From Myxococcus stipitatus (GTDB taxonomy: Bacteria > Myxococcota > Myxococcia > Myxococcales > Myxococcaceae), in the NCBI RefSeq assembly GCF_021412625.1, contig NZ_JAKCFI010000002.1, positions 1,054,001 through 1,118,000 of the forward strand: a DNA stretch of 64,000 nucleotides, given 5' to 3'. Made by a program: the position numbers and the translations under genes. Shown here piece by piece: positions 24,512 through 34,000 of this stretch (within the stretch, counting starts at the first letter, position 1; every line of letters starts with the position of its first letter). The notes beneath the pieces were generated by a model. The model saw nothing but the letters and a program-made list of their open reading frames with translations. It was not told where the DNA came from and ran no database searches.

Positions 24512-26278
24512 GTGAAAGCCACCCCGGCCCCCGTTCTCCTGGGCGCATTGCTGGCCCTGCTGTCCCTCCCCGGTGCCTCGCTCGCGGCGCCGCCCGAGCC
24601 CGCCCCGGACCCCGCCCAGCGGCTCGTGGGTGTCTGGGCGGGGGACGTCGTCAACGGCCCGGAGGCCCGGGGGCCGCTCACGGTGTACCGCGAGGGCGAC
24701 ACCTGGCGGGCGACGCTCGCGGGCTTCGAGGCGTCCGGGCGGATGGAGAAGTCGACGTTGACGGTGACGCTGCCGGGCGGGCAGGGCGAGCTGCGCGGGC
24801 GGGTGTCGGCGGATGGCCGGCTCATCCAGGGCCACTGGGTCCAGCCGCGCGTCCTGGCGGGCGGCGTCCAGTACGCGACCCCGGTGGAGCTGCGCGCCCT
24901 GCGCAAGGGGGTGTGGCGGGGAGACGTGACGCCGTGGGAGGACCGGCTCACGCTGTACCTCACGGTGTATGCCCGGCCGGACGGCTCGCTGGGGGCGTAC
25001 TTCCGGGATCCGGAGAAGGGCTTCGGTCGACAGTTCGCGTTCGACGCCTCGATGACGGGGAACGCCGTGAAGCTCGTGGACCCCCGGGGGCCCACGACCT
25101 TCGAGGGCACGTATGACGAGCGGTTCGGCCGGCTGACGGTGCCCATCCTGTTCCTGGGGAACGTCACGTTCACGAAGCGGGACCGGAACCAGGCGGTGGG
25201 CCTCTACCCGCGCACGCCGGAGGGGCCCTATGTCTACAGTCCCCCCGTGGCGGACGCGGACGGCTGGGCGACGGCGTCGCTGTCGGACGTGAAGATGGAC
25301 CCAGGCCCCATCGCCCAGCTGGTCCAGAACATCCTCGCGACGCAGCCGGGCCCCAAGCCCACGCCCGTCATCCAGGGGCTGCTCATCGCCCGGCACGGCA
25401 AGCTCGTGGTGGAGGAGTACTTCCATGGCTTCTCCCAGGCGCGGCTGCACGACCTGCGCTCCGCCTCCAAGACGGTGGCCCCCATGCTGGTGGGCACCGC
25501 CATCCAGCAGGGCGCCAAGCTCGAGCCCGGGACGCTCGTGTACGAGCGGTTCCCGGCGTACGCGTCTCCCGCGCCGCTGGACCCGAACAAGGCGAAGCTC
25601 ACCGTCGAACACCTGATGACGATGACGTCGGGCCTCGCCTGCGACGACAACGACGACGCGTCCCCCGGCAACGAGAACACGCTCCAGGAGCAGGAAGGGG
25701 ATTGGTACACGTACACCCTGAACCTCCCCATGGGGCGGGCGCCGGGCGGAGCGAAGGCGGTGTACTGCTCGGCGGGCATCAACCTGCTGGGCGGCGTGGT
25801 GCGCGGCGCGACGGGCGCGTGGGTGCCGGACCACTTCCAGCGCACCCTGGCCTCGCCCCTGGGCATCCGTCACTACGCCATGAACCTGATGCCGGACGGC
25901 GAGGCGTACCTGGGCGGCGGCCTCTACCTGCGCCCCCGGGACGCGCTGAAGCTGGGCCAGCTCTACCTGTCCGGCGGCGTGTGGAACGGCCGGCGCATCG
26001 TCAGCAGGCAATGGGTCGAGCGCTCCGTCGCGAAGCACGCGGAGATGGAGCCCGGCCGCACGTACGGCTACGCGTGGTGGCGGCACGAGCTGAAGGTGGG
26101 CGAGCGCGTCTATGCGGAGTACGAGGCGGGCGGCAACGGCGGCCAGTACATCATGGTGGTCCCGGAGCTGGACCTGACGGTGGTCTTCACCGGCGCCAAC
26201 TACGGCCAGTTCAACATCTGGAAGACCTTCCGGGAGGAATTGCTGCCGCGATACATCCTCGCGGCCGTCCGCCCGTAG
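24512..26278 (+). CDS. Secreted class C beta-lactamase-like serine hydrolase
   Basis: 588 residues from the GTG at 24512, preceded by AAGGA; this start exposes a standard signal peptide (LLGALLALLSLPGASLAAPP). Residues about 30-250 form an N-terminal beta-rich domain of unknown role. The hydrolase domain (about 270-588) belongs to the class C beta-lactamase/PBP-like family: SASK at 317-320 provides the nucleophile Ser and Lys, LMTMTSGL is typical of the fold, YCSAGIN supplies the Tyr of the YxN motif, and GNGGQ near the end replaces the KTG box. Such enzymes act as esterases, peptidases or amidases more often than as antibiotic resistance proteins. It is divergent from the kinase gene. Confidence 0.88.
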   Translation: MKATPAPVLLGALLALLSLPGASLAAPPEPAPDPAQRLVGVWAGDVVNGPEARGPLTVYREGDTWRATLAGFEASGRMEKSTLTVTLPGGQGELRGRVSADGRLIQGHWVQPRVLAGGVQYATPVELRALRKGVWRGDVTPWEDRLTLYLTVYARPDGSLGAYFRDPEKGFGRQFAFDASMTGNAVKLVDPRGPTTFEGTYDERFGRLTVPILFLGNVTFTKRDRNQAVGLYPRTPEGPYVYSPPVADADGWATASLSDVKMDPGPIAQLVQNILATQPGPKPTPVIQGLLIARHGKLVVEEYFHGFSQARLHDLRSASKTVAPMLVGTAIQQGAKLEPGTLVYERFPAYASPAPLDPNKAKLTVEHLMTMTSGLACDDNDDASPGNENTLQEQEGDWYTYTLNLPMGRAPGGAKAVYCSAGINLLGGVVRGATGAWVPDHFQRTLASPLGIRHYAMNLMPDGEAYLGGGLYLRPRDALKLGQLYLSGGVWNGRRIVSRQWVERSVAKHAEMEPGRTYGYAWWRHELKVGERVYAEYEAGGNGGQYIMVVPELDLTVVFTGANYGQFNIWKTFREELLPRYILAAVRP

Positions 26279-26347
26279 GCGGGGAGGGGAGCCCTGGCTG
26301 CGTCTTGTCTCGACGCACGCCGGGGACGGGGGTACAAGGCGCGTGCA

Positions 26348-26746
26348 ATGGAGCCTGTCTCGTCGAAGAAAGTCTCGCTGGTGACGGAAATCTCGAAGGA
26401 GTTCACCTTCGAGGCCGCGCACCGCCTCCCCCACGTCCCCGCCGGTCACAAGTGCTCGCGCGTCCACGGGCACAGCTACCGCATCGAAATCACCGTGCGT
26501 GGCCCGGTGGACCCCCACCTCGGGTGGATCGTCGACTTCGCCGAGCTCAACGCCGCCTGGCAGCCGCTGCACGCGCAGCTGGACCATCGCCTGCTGAACG
26601 ACGTGCCCGGACTGGAGAACCCCACGAGCGAGCTGCTGGCCGGCTGGCTCTTCGAGCGGCTGACGTTCCCCACCGCGAAGGTGGTGAGGATCCGCGTCTC
26701 GGAGACGTGCACGTCCCAGTGTGTCGTCTACCCCGCGGAGGGGTGA
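26348..26746 (+). CDS. queD: 6-carboxytetrahydropterin synthase (QueD)
   Basis: 132 residues, usual for QueD. It converts dihydroneopterin triphosphate to 6-carboxy-5,6,7,8-tetrahydropterin in queuosine (7-deazaguanine) synthesis. Zinc ligands H25 (FEAAHRLP), H40 and H42 (VHGHSY) are present, as is the catalytic Cys (C36) in HKCSRVHGH and the Asp-His pair near 79-80 (LDHRLLND). E119 fits the pterin-anchoring Glu. No other queuosine genes are in the window. The gene faces the SDR/PTPS pair. A TACAAG hexamer lies 9 bases before the ATG and no Shine-Dalgarno sequence is seen. Confidence 0.92.
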   Translation: MEPVSSKKVSLVTEISKEFTFEAAHRLPHVPAGHKCSRVHGHSYRIEITVRGPVDPHLGWIVDFAELNAAWQPLHAQLDHRLLNDVPGLENPTSELLAGWLFERLTFPTAKVVRIRVSETCTSQCVVYPAEG

Positions 26747-26752
26747 GGCGCG

Positions 26753-27463
26753 TCAGGTCTCGACCTGACCGAGGTTGGCGTGGAGGACGGCGCCGTTCAC
26801 CGTCGGCGTCCTCGCGCAGAATGAGACGATGTCGGCGATCTCCTCCGGGGTGATGAGGCGGCCGAAGGTCGTCTTGTTCCGGGCCATGGCGAGCGCCTCC
26901 TGGCGACCTCCCAGGTGCGAGGCCAGCAGCTCCGTGTCCGTGAAGCCGGGGCACACGCAGGCGGTGTGGATGCGCGTGCCCGCCAGGTCCTGGCAGGTGG
27001 CTCGCATCAGCCCGACGAGGGCGTGCTTCGACGTGACGTAGGACGCCGCGCCCCGCACCGCCTTCTCCGACAGGGTGGAGCCCACGTAGAGGATGGAGGA
27101 GCCCTCGGTCAGGTACTCCCGCGCCAGGCGGTTGAGCACCGCGGGCGCGACGAGGTTGACCTCCAGCACCCGGCGCAGGTGCGCCGCGTCGAGCGACAGC
27201 GCGTCGTCGTGCGCGTACAGCGCCGCGTTGTGCACGACGCACACGCGGCCGCCCGCGCGCCTGCCCAGCGTGTCGCGCAGCACGGCGCCGACGGCGCCCT
27301 CCCACCCGGGGGTTCCCAGGTCCACGTTGACGTCGACCACGCCGGGCACGGGGCAGGGGGTGCGCGACAGCGTCACCACGCCCCAGCCCTCCTGGCGGAA
27401 GCGCGCGGCGACGGCCTGCCCGATGCCCCGGCTGGCTCCCGTGACGATGGCCCAGTCAGTCAT
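26753..27463 (-). CDS. Short-chain dehydrogenase/reductase, possibly pterin-reducing
   Basis: 236 residues. The Rossmann motif TGASRGIG is at 8-15, NNA-like VHNAALY in the middle, and the catalytic Ser-Tyr-Lys is visible in YVGSTLSEK...ASYVTSK. Size and start are typical of classical SDRs using NADP. Its start lies inside the end of the upstream PTPS-like gene (8-base overlap), so the two are co-translated. A PTPS paired with an SDR is the arrangement expected for tetrahydrobiopterin-type synthesis, where sepiapterin reductase, an SDR, performs the last reductions. That assignment is inference from context. Confidence 0.85.
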   Translation of the reverse strand: MTDWAIVTGASRGIGQAVAARFRQEGWGVVTLSRTPCPVPGVVDVNVDLGTPGWEGAVGAVLRDTLGRRAGGRVCVVHNAALYAHDDALSLDAAHLRRVLEVNLVAPAVLNRLAREYLTEGSSILYVGSTLSEKAVRGAASYVTSKHALVGLMRATCQDLAGTRIHTACVCPGFTDTELLASHLGGRQEALAMARNKTTFGRLITPEEIADIVSFCARTPTVNGAVLHANLGQVET

Positions 27464-27953
27464 CCCGCGACCACTCCCACGACGACCACTGGCCGGGGCC
27501 GGAGGCGCACTTCACCACCAGCCGGGAGACGCGGTCCCTCCTCAACGCGGAGCCGTCGCCCACCAGCTCCTCGCCGAAGACGCGCGCCAGCTCCTCCAAC
27601 GTCACGTTCTCCACGGGGAGCACGGTGATGTCGCGCGCGAGGAAGTGCAGCGTCTCCCCGTTGAAGTGCGCCGCCACGTTGCCCTTGGCGTCCGTCTCCA
27701 GCCGCAGGTGCGGGGAGCGCCCCGGTAACATGAAGGTCTCGTTCCACCCGTGACAGCGCTCGATGATGGCGCGCTTCATGGGCTTGTAGTCGGAGAGCAT
27801 CCCGTTCTCCGTCACCTCGCCGGTGATGGCGACGTAGACGGTGAAGTTGTGGCCATGCAGGTTCTCGCGCTCCGTGGCGGAGAAGATGGTGAAGTGCCCG
27901 GCCGAGAACTTCATCTCTTCCTTGTGGAGCTCGATGGTCGTCGTGCGTGGCAT
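27456..27953 (-). CDS. PTPS/QueD-family protein lacking the catalytic cysteine
   Basis: 165 residues from the ATG at 27953, which follows GAGGTGG. Zinc ligands H20, H33 and H35 (SAGHFT, NLHGHNF) are conserved, as in 6-pyruvoyl-tetrahydropterin synthase. The catalytic Cys expected four residues before the HGH motif is replaced by Arg (R29 in TEREN), while the neighbouring QueD has it. Variant PTPS enzymes that use a Glu or make other pterins are known; E28 or E30 might take over. Overlap with the SDR gene suggests a shared pterin pathway, probably of the tetrahydrobiopterin or tetrahydromonapterin kind. Confidence 0.82.
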   Translation of the reverse strand: MPRTTTIELHKEEMKFSAGHFTIFSATERENLHGHNFTVYVAITGEVTENGMLSDYKPMKRAIIERCHGWNETFMLPGRSPHLRLETDAKGNVAAHFNGETLHFLARDITVLPVENVTLEELARVFGEELVGDGSALRRDRVSRLVVKCASGPGQWSSWEWSRDD

Positions 27954-28096
27954 GGGCGACCACCTCGTTAGCACCAAGCCAGGACCACCTCAACGGGCCC
28001 GGAGGGCCCGGTGTCCACCGGATGTGCAACCCAGTGACGGATGGAGCCGCCAGGTCCTGGCCTCCCGGGGGCCTGGTGCGCGATTCTACCGGGCCC

Positions 28097-29473
28097 ATGC
28101 TCCTGCCCCTGCTCACCCTGGGTGTGCTCCTCGCCACGAAGCCTGCACCCGCGGAGAAGGTCTTCACTCCCTGTCCCCGGGACACGCCCGAGTGGACGGC
28201 CGCGCGCGAGCGGCTCGCCGCGCTGGACGCGAGGCTGGGCGGCCTGCCGGACGAAGGCGACGCGGACGGGGCGTTCGCGGCGCTCCAGCAGACGCTCGCC
28301 TCGCGCTGTTTCGAGATGAGCCGGGAGGAGAAGGCCGATCGCCCGGAGAAGGGCGTGCTGGCGTCGCAGCTGCGGACGTGGTGGCGGGACGGCGGGAAGG
28401 CGTGGGTGGAGTCCTATCTGGACCTGGGGACTCCCGGCGCTCGCACCGTGGTGCTGCCCCCGAGCGTGCGCCCGATGCTCGCCAGGGAGACGGCCCCGAA
28501 GGACCATCGCCTCGCCAGCCTGCTGTGCCCCCTGTCCGACCTGGCGTGCGCGAAGGGGACGGAGGCGTGGTTCGCGCGCGCGGACGCGGCGTTCCTGCCG
28601 GAGAACCTCGCGAGGTCGGGCATCTCGCGGGACGAGAGACGCGTGGACCCCTTCGACACCTGCGAGGAGGCGGCCCTGAAGCGCCCCAAGCGCTGGCGCT
28701 ATACCCTGTGGCGCCGCTGCCTCGGCGACACCCTGAATTCGGAGTCCGCGCTCCCGCTCGTCCGGCTCCGGGCCCCCGGGGATGGGTGGCTCGTGCTGCG
28801 CGGGCGGCGCGGCCATTACGAATTCTGCGACGAGCTGCGCGCCTACCACCTGGGCACCGGCGCCGCCTGGGTCTCCCAGAGCTGCAGCGCGCTCGTCCTG
28901 CGCGAGGACCCCGAGCACAGGGGCCGGGTGGATGGGAAGAAGACGGACGAGGGGCGCCAGCCGCGGGTGAAGGCGGGCGCGGTGTCGCCGGAGCGGCTGA
29001 GGGAGCTGACGTGGGTGCTCCTGCTCGAGGACGAGCCCGCGTCCCGGACCCTCGTGTCGCGTCACACGGTGCCCGAGGGCTTCGCCGTCGAGCTGCGGGA
29101 GTCCCCGAGCGAGAACCACGGCACGGTGGGGGGCGCCGTCGGTGGCTCGGTCTGGGGCAACACGGGGCAGACCCGCATCACCTGGCGCTGGTTCCCTCCG
29201 GGCGACGCGGAGCCCTTCCATGGGGAGTTCACCTGGCCGGATTCGTCCGACGCCCTCGAGAACCACGCGGACCACCTGCTCGAGGCCCTGGAGAAGGACT
29301 TCGTCGAGGGGTGTCCTCGCAAGCCCGCGCCGCTCGACGTGCTCGACTTCACGCGCGCGACGACGGTGAACCGGGTCGATGCCCCCGACGGCGTGGCGAA
29401 GCCCCAGGACACCCTCCTCGAAGTGCTCCGCGCCTGGAAGGCCCCCGCCTCCTGCGCCACGCCTCCCCCCTGA
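28097..29473 (+). CDS. Secreted protein of unknown function
   Basis: 458 residues from the ATG at 28097, which starts a signal peptide (LLPLLTLGVLLATKPAPA). The mature part contains many cysteines (for example CPRDTP, ASRCFEM, LCPLSDLACAKG, DTCEEAA, RRCLGD, FCDELR), consistent with disulfides, and a Gly-rich stretch HGTVGGAVGGSVWGNTG near residue 350. No catalytic motif or known domain is visible. It is a single gene, divergent from the pterin genes. Base composition matches its neighbours. Confidence 0.65.
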   Translation: MLLPLLTLGVLLATKPAPAEKVFTPCPRDTPEWTAARERLAALDARLGGLPDEGDADGAFAALQQTLASRCFEMSREEKADRPEKGVLASQLRTWWRDGGKAWVESYLDLGTPGARTVVLPPSVRPMLARETAPKDHRLASLLCPLSDLACAKGTEAWFARADAAFLPENLARSGISRDERRVDPFDTCEEAALKRPKRWRYTLWRRCLGDTLNSESALPLVRLRAPGDGWLVLRGRRGHYEFCDELRAYHLGTGAAWVSQSCSALVLREDPEHRGRVDGKKTDEGRQPRVKAGAVSPERLRELTWVLLLEDEPASRTLVSRHTVPEGFAVELRESPSENHGTVGGAVGGSVWGNTGQTRITWRWFPPGDAEPFHGEFTWPDSSDALENHADHLLEALEKDFVEGCPRKPAPLDVLDFTRATTVNRVDAPDGVAKPQDTLLEVLRAWKAPASCATPPP

Positions 29474-29908
29474 CGGACAGGTCCGCCGGGAGGTCGGACC
29501 CGGGACGTCTCCCGACCCGCGAGAAGATTGCGTTGCGCGCCGGACCCACCGGCAATTAGTAATGGCCGGTGTTGCAATTTCCTCCCTGGAGGAGGCCGTC
29601 CATGTCCCGCGCGTCCCGCAGTCTCCGACGCTGTTGTCGCCAACGCTGAGGTTGGCTCTGCGCTGAAATCTGGCTGGGGCGCCGCGTGGCGCACCGGAGC
29701 CGTGTCAGGTTCCGGGGACACAGCCCGTTCCGGCCGCTGAATTTCGTCCCATACCCCGAAAGCGTCATGTCCTCCGGTGGGTGGCACCGGCCGGGAGGCG
29801 TGCGCGTGTGTTTCCCTCGTCTCGTGCCGTGACGGCCGGCTGGAGGTGTGTCCGCGCGAGCGCGGGGACGCCTGGGGCCGTCCGCGTCCCGGCGGTTGGA
29901 GTTCTTCG
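29474..29908. other. Intergenic region upstream of the first RND pump operon
   Basis: 435 bases with no credible gene. A short AT-rich patch (GCAATTAGTAATGG, about 29551-29565) and small hairpins (GCCAAC/GTTGGC near 29640-29656) are present. GGAG at 29897-29900 is the ribosome site of the adaptor gene. No convincing operator or regulator gene is next to the pump. Confidence 0.45.
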
Positions 29909-31096
29909 ATGAATTGGCGACGTACGGTGGCGGGAGGCGCGCTGGCGCTCCCGCTGGTGGTGGGTGGTTTTGTCCTCGCGCGGGGGGATGCGGAGGCGCA
30001 GGAGGGGGGCGGCGGCGCGAAGATGGCGCCGCCTCCGGTGGTGGTGGCGGAGGTGGTGACCCGCCCGGTGTCGGAGAGCGCCGAGTACACGGGCGTGCTC
30101 GCGGCGGTGCAGAGCGTGGAGCTGCGGGCCCGCGTGGGCGGATACATCGACGCGGTCCGCTTCGCGGAGGGCGGCCTCGTCACCCAGGGGCAGGTGTTGT
30201 TCCAGCTGGACGCCCGCACGTTCGAGGCGGCGCTGGCGCGGGCCCAGGCGGACCTCAAGCAGGCCGAGGAGCGCCGGACGCTGGCCGAGCGCAAGTACGA
30301 CCGGGGCGAGAAGCTGGTGGCCGAGCACGCCATCTCCCGCAGCGACTTCGACGTGCTGATCGCGGAGAAGGCGGAGGCCGGGGCGCGGGTGGAGGCGGCG
30401 CGGGCGGCGGTGCGGTCCGCGGAGATCGACCTGCATGACACCCGCGTGCGGGCGCCCATCTCCGGGCGCGTGGGCCGGGCGCTCGTCACCCCCGGCAACC
30501 TGGTCAGCGGTGGGAGCGCTGGCGCGACGCTGCTCACCACCCTCACGTCCGTGGAGCCGTTCCACGTCTTCTTCGACGTGGACGAGGCGACGTACCTGCG
30601 CTTCGCGGGCAGTGCCTCCGGCGCGCGCGGCAAGGACGGCCGGGTCAACCCGGTGCCCGTGCGCGTGGCGCTGACGGGGGAGCAGGGCTTCACGCGCGAG
30701 GCCCGGCTGGACTTCCTGGACAACCAGGTGTCACCGGCGACGGGCACGGCGCGGGCCCGGGCGGTGCTGCCCAACCCGGATGGGAAGCTGGCGGCGGGGC
30801 TGTTCGCGCGGGTGCGGTTGGAGACGGGCGCGGCGAAGCCCACGGTGCTCATCCAGGACCAGGCGGTGGCGACGGACCAGAAGGGCCGCTACGTGCTCGT
30901 CCTGCGTCAGGACCAGTCGCTGGAGCAACGGCGGGTGGAGCTGGGGGCGACGGAGGCGGGGCTGCGCGTGGTGCGCTCCGGGCTGGTGCCCGGTGAGCGC
31001 GTGGTCCTCAAGGGGCTGGCGCGGCCGGGCATGACGGTGACGCCGACGGTGGTGGCCATGGCCGGCTCCGAGCACGCGGAAGGGGCGCGCCCGTGA
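29909..31096 (+). CDS. RND efflux adaptor (membrane fusion protein)
   Basis: 395 residues starting at an ATG 8 bases after GGAG. A signal or anchor segment (residues 6-24) is followed by the typical adaptor layout: lipoyl halves (ELRARVGGYIDAVRFAEGGLVTQGQVLFQLD and VRAPISGRVGRALVTPGNLVSGG), an intervening coiled-coil hairpin (about 95-165), a beta-barrel domain and a membrane-proximal domain (QAVATDQKGRYVLVL). It links the inner-membrane pump to an outer-membrane channel. There is no lipobox Cys. The pump gene overlaps its stop by 4 bases (GTGA). No TolC-type gene belongs to this operon. Confidence 0.93.
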   Translation: MNWRRTVAGGALALPLVVGGFVLARGDAEAQEGGGGAKMAPPPVVVAEVVTRPVSESAEYTGVLAAVQSVELRARVGGYIDAVRFAEGGLVTQGQVLFQLDARTFEAALARAQADLKQAEERRTLAERKYDRGEKLVAEHAISRSDFDVLIAEKAEAGARVEAARAAVRSAEIDLHDTRVRAPISGRVGRALVTPGNLVSGGSAGATLLTTLTSVEPFHVFFDVDEATYLRFAGSASGARGKDGRVNPVPVRVALTGEQGFTREARLDFLDNQVSPATGTARARAVLPNPDGKLAAGLFARVRLETGAAKPTVLIQDQAVATDQKGRYVLVLRQDQSLEQRRVELGATEAGLRVVRSGLVPGERVVLKGLARPGMTVTPTVVAMAGSEHAEGARP

Positions 31097-34000
31097 AGTT
31101 CGCCCACTTCTTCGTGGACCGGCCCATCTTCGCGGCCGTGTTGTCCGTGCTGCTGCTCATCGGCGGCGGGCTGTCGCTGGTGCAGCTGCCGCTCAGCGAG
31201 TACCCGGCCGTGTCACCGCCGACGGTGGTGGTGCAGGCCTCCTATCCGGGCGCCAACCCGAGCGTCATCGCGGAGACGGTGGCGGCGCCGCTGGAGCAGG
31301 CCATCAACGGCGTGGAGGGCATGCTCTACATGTCCTCGCAGGCCACCAGCGACGGCCGGGTGACGGTCACCATCACCTTCGCCATGGGCGTGGACCCGGA
31401 CACCGCGCAGGTGCAGGTGCAGAACCGGGTGGCGCGCGCGGTGCCCCGGCTGCCGGCCGAGGTGCAGCGGCTGGGGGTGCTCACCGAGAAGTCCAGTCCG
31501 GACCTGCTCATGGTGGTGCACCTGGTGTCCCCGGACGGGAAGCTGGATCCGCTCTACCTCTCCAACTACGCGGTCCTCCAGGTCCGCGACGTGCTCCAGC
31601 GCGTGTCCGGCGTGGGCAACGTCATGGTGCTGGGCGCGGGTGAGTACAGCATGCGCGTCTGGTTGGACCCGCAGCTGCTGGCGGCGCGCAACCTGACCGC
31701 CAGCGACGTGGTGAACGCCATCCGCGAGCAGAACGTGCAGGTGGCCGCGGGCGTCATCGGGCAGCAGCCCGACGAGCGCTCCGCCTTCCAGCTCACCGTC
31801 ACCACCCAGGGCCGCCTCACCGACGAGGAGCAGTTCCGGGACATCGTGGTGAAGGTGGGCGAGGCGGGGCAGGTGACGCGGCTGCGGGACGTGGCCCGGG
31901 TGGAGCTGGGGGCGAACACCTACGCGGTGCGCGCGCGGCTGGACGGCAAGCCCGCGGTGGCCATCGGCATCAACCAGGCCTCCGGCTCCAACGCGCTGGA
32001 CGTGTCCGCGGGCATCCGCGCGCGGATGGAGGAGCTGCGCCACGCGTTCCCGGAGGGCATGGAGTACCGCATCGCGTACGACCCCACGCTCTTCGTGCGC
32101 GCCTCCATCCGCAACGTGGTGAGCACGTTGCTGGAGGCGGTGGTGCTGGTGGTGTTGGTGGTGCTGCTGTTCCTCCAGACGTGGCGCGCCTCCATCATCC
32201 CGCTGGCGGCGGTGCCGGTGTCCCTGGTGGGCACGGCGGCGGTGATGCACATGCTGGGCTTCTCGCTCAACACGCTGTCGCTGTTCGGCCTGGTGCTCTC
32301 CATCGGCATCGTGGTGGATGACGCCATCGTCGTGGTGGAGAACGTGGAGCGGCACATCGAGCTGGGCGTCAGTCCCAAGGAGGCCGCGCGCCGCGCGATG
32401 ACCGAGGTGACGGGGCCCATCATCGCGATCACCTCCGTGCTGTCCGCGGTGTTCGTGCCCACCGCCTTCCTGGGCGGCCTCACCGGCCAGTTCTACCGGC
32501 AGTTCGCGCTGACCATCGCCATCTCCACCATCCTGTCGGCCTTCAACTCGCTGACGCTCAGCCCGGCGCTCGCCGGCGTGCTGCTGCGGGGGCACCACGG
32601 GCCGAAGGACGGGTTGACGCGGCTGATGGAGAAGGGGCTGGGGGGCTGGCTGTTCCGTCCCTTCAACCGCTTCTTCGACAAGGCGTCCGCGGGCTACGTG
32701 ACGGTCGTCAAGCGCGTGGTGCGCGTCAGCGCGGTGGCGCTCGCCGTCTTCGCGGGGCTGCTCGTGCTGACGTGGGCGGGCTTTTCGAAGGTGCCCGCGG
32801 GCTTCGTGCCCATGCAGGACAAGTACTACCTGGTGGGGCTGGCCCAGCTGCCGCCCGCCGCGTCGCTGGAGCGCACCGACGACGTCGTCAAGCGCATGTC
32901 GGACCTCATGCTCGCGGAGGAGGGCGTGGCCAACGTGGTGGCCTTCTCCGGCATCTCCATCAACGGCTTCGTCAACGCGCCCAACTCCGCGGTGGTGTTC
33001 GCCATCCTGGACGACTTCGAGAAGCGCAAGTCGGCGGACCTGTCCGCCAACGCCATCGCCGGGCGTCTGCAGGGGAAGCTCTTCTCCATCCAGGAGGGCT
33101 TCGCGGCCATCTTCCCGCCGCCGCCGGTGCCCGGGATGGGCTCCATGGCGGGCTTCAAGCTCCAGGTGGAGGACCGCGCGGGCCTGGGCTCGGAGGCGCT
33201 GTACGCGGCCACGCAGGCGCTGGTGCAGCGGGCCTCGACCGACCCGCGGCTGACGGGGTTGATGTCGAGCTTCGAGATCAACGTGCCCCAGCTGGAGGCG
33301 CACGTGGACCGGGTGAAGGCGAAGCAGCAGGGCGTGTCGTTGAACTCCGTCTTCGAGACGCTGCAGATCCACCTGGGCTCGCTCTATGTGAACGACTTCA
33401 ACCGCTTCGGGCGGACGTACCAGGTGAACGTGCAGGCGGACTCCCGGCACCGCATGGAGCCGGAGTCCATCGGGAGGCTCCAGGTGCGCAACCCCGAGGG
33501 CGGCATGGTGCCACTGGCGACGCTGGTGGACGTGGAGCCCTCGTTCGGTCCGGACCAGGTGCTGCGCTACAACGGCTACCCGTCCGCGGACATCAACGGC
33601 GCCGCGGCGCCGGGAGTCAGCACGGGGCAGGCGGTGGCGGCCATGGAGCAACTGGCGGGGGAGGTGCTTCCCGCGGGCATGGGCTTCGAATGGACCGACC
33701 TGACCTTCCAGGAGAAGCTCGCGGGCAAGGAGGGGCTGTTCGTCTTCCCGCTGGCCATCCTGCTGGCCTTCCTCATCCTCGCGGCGCAGTACAACAGCTG
33801 GACGTTGCCGCTGGCCGTGCTGCTCACGGTGCCGCTGGCCCTGCTCAGCGCGCTGGCGGGGGTGTGGTTCGTGGGGGGAGACAACAACATCTTCACGCAG
33901 ATTGGCCTGGTGGTCCTGGTGGGGCTGGCGGCGAAGAACGCCATCCTCATCGTCGAGTTCGCCCGGGCTCGCGAGGACGAGGGCGTGGGCGTGGTGCAGG

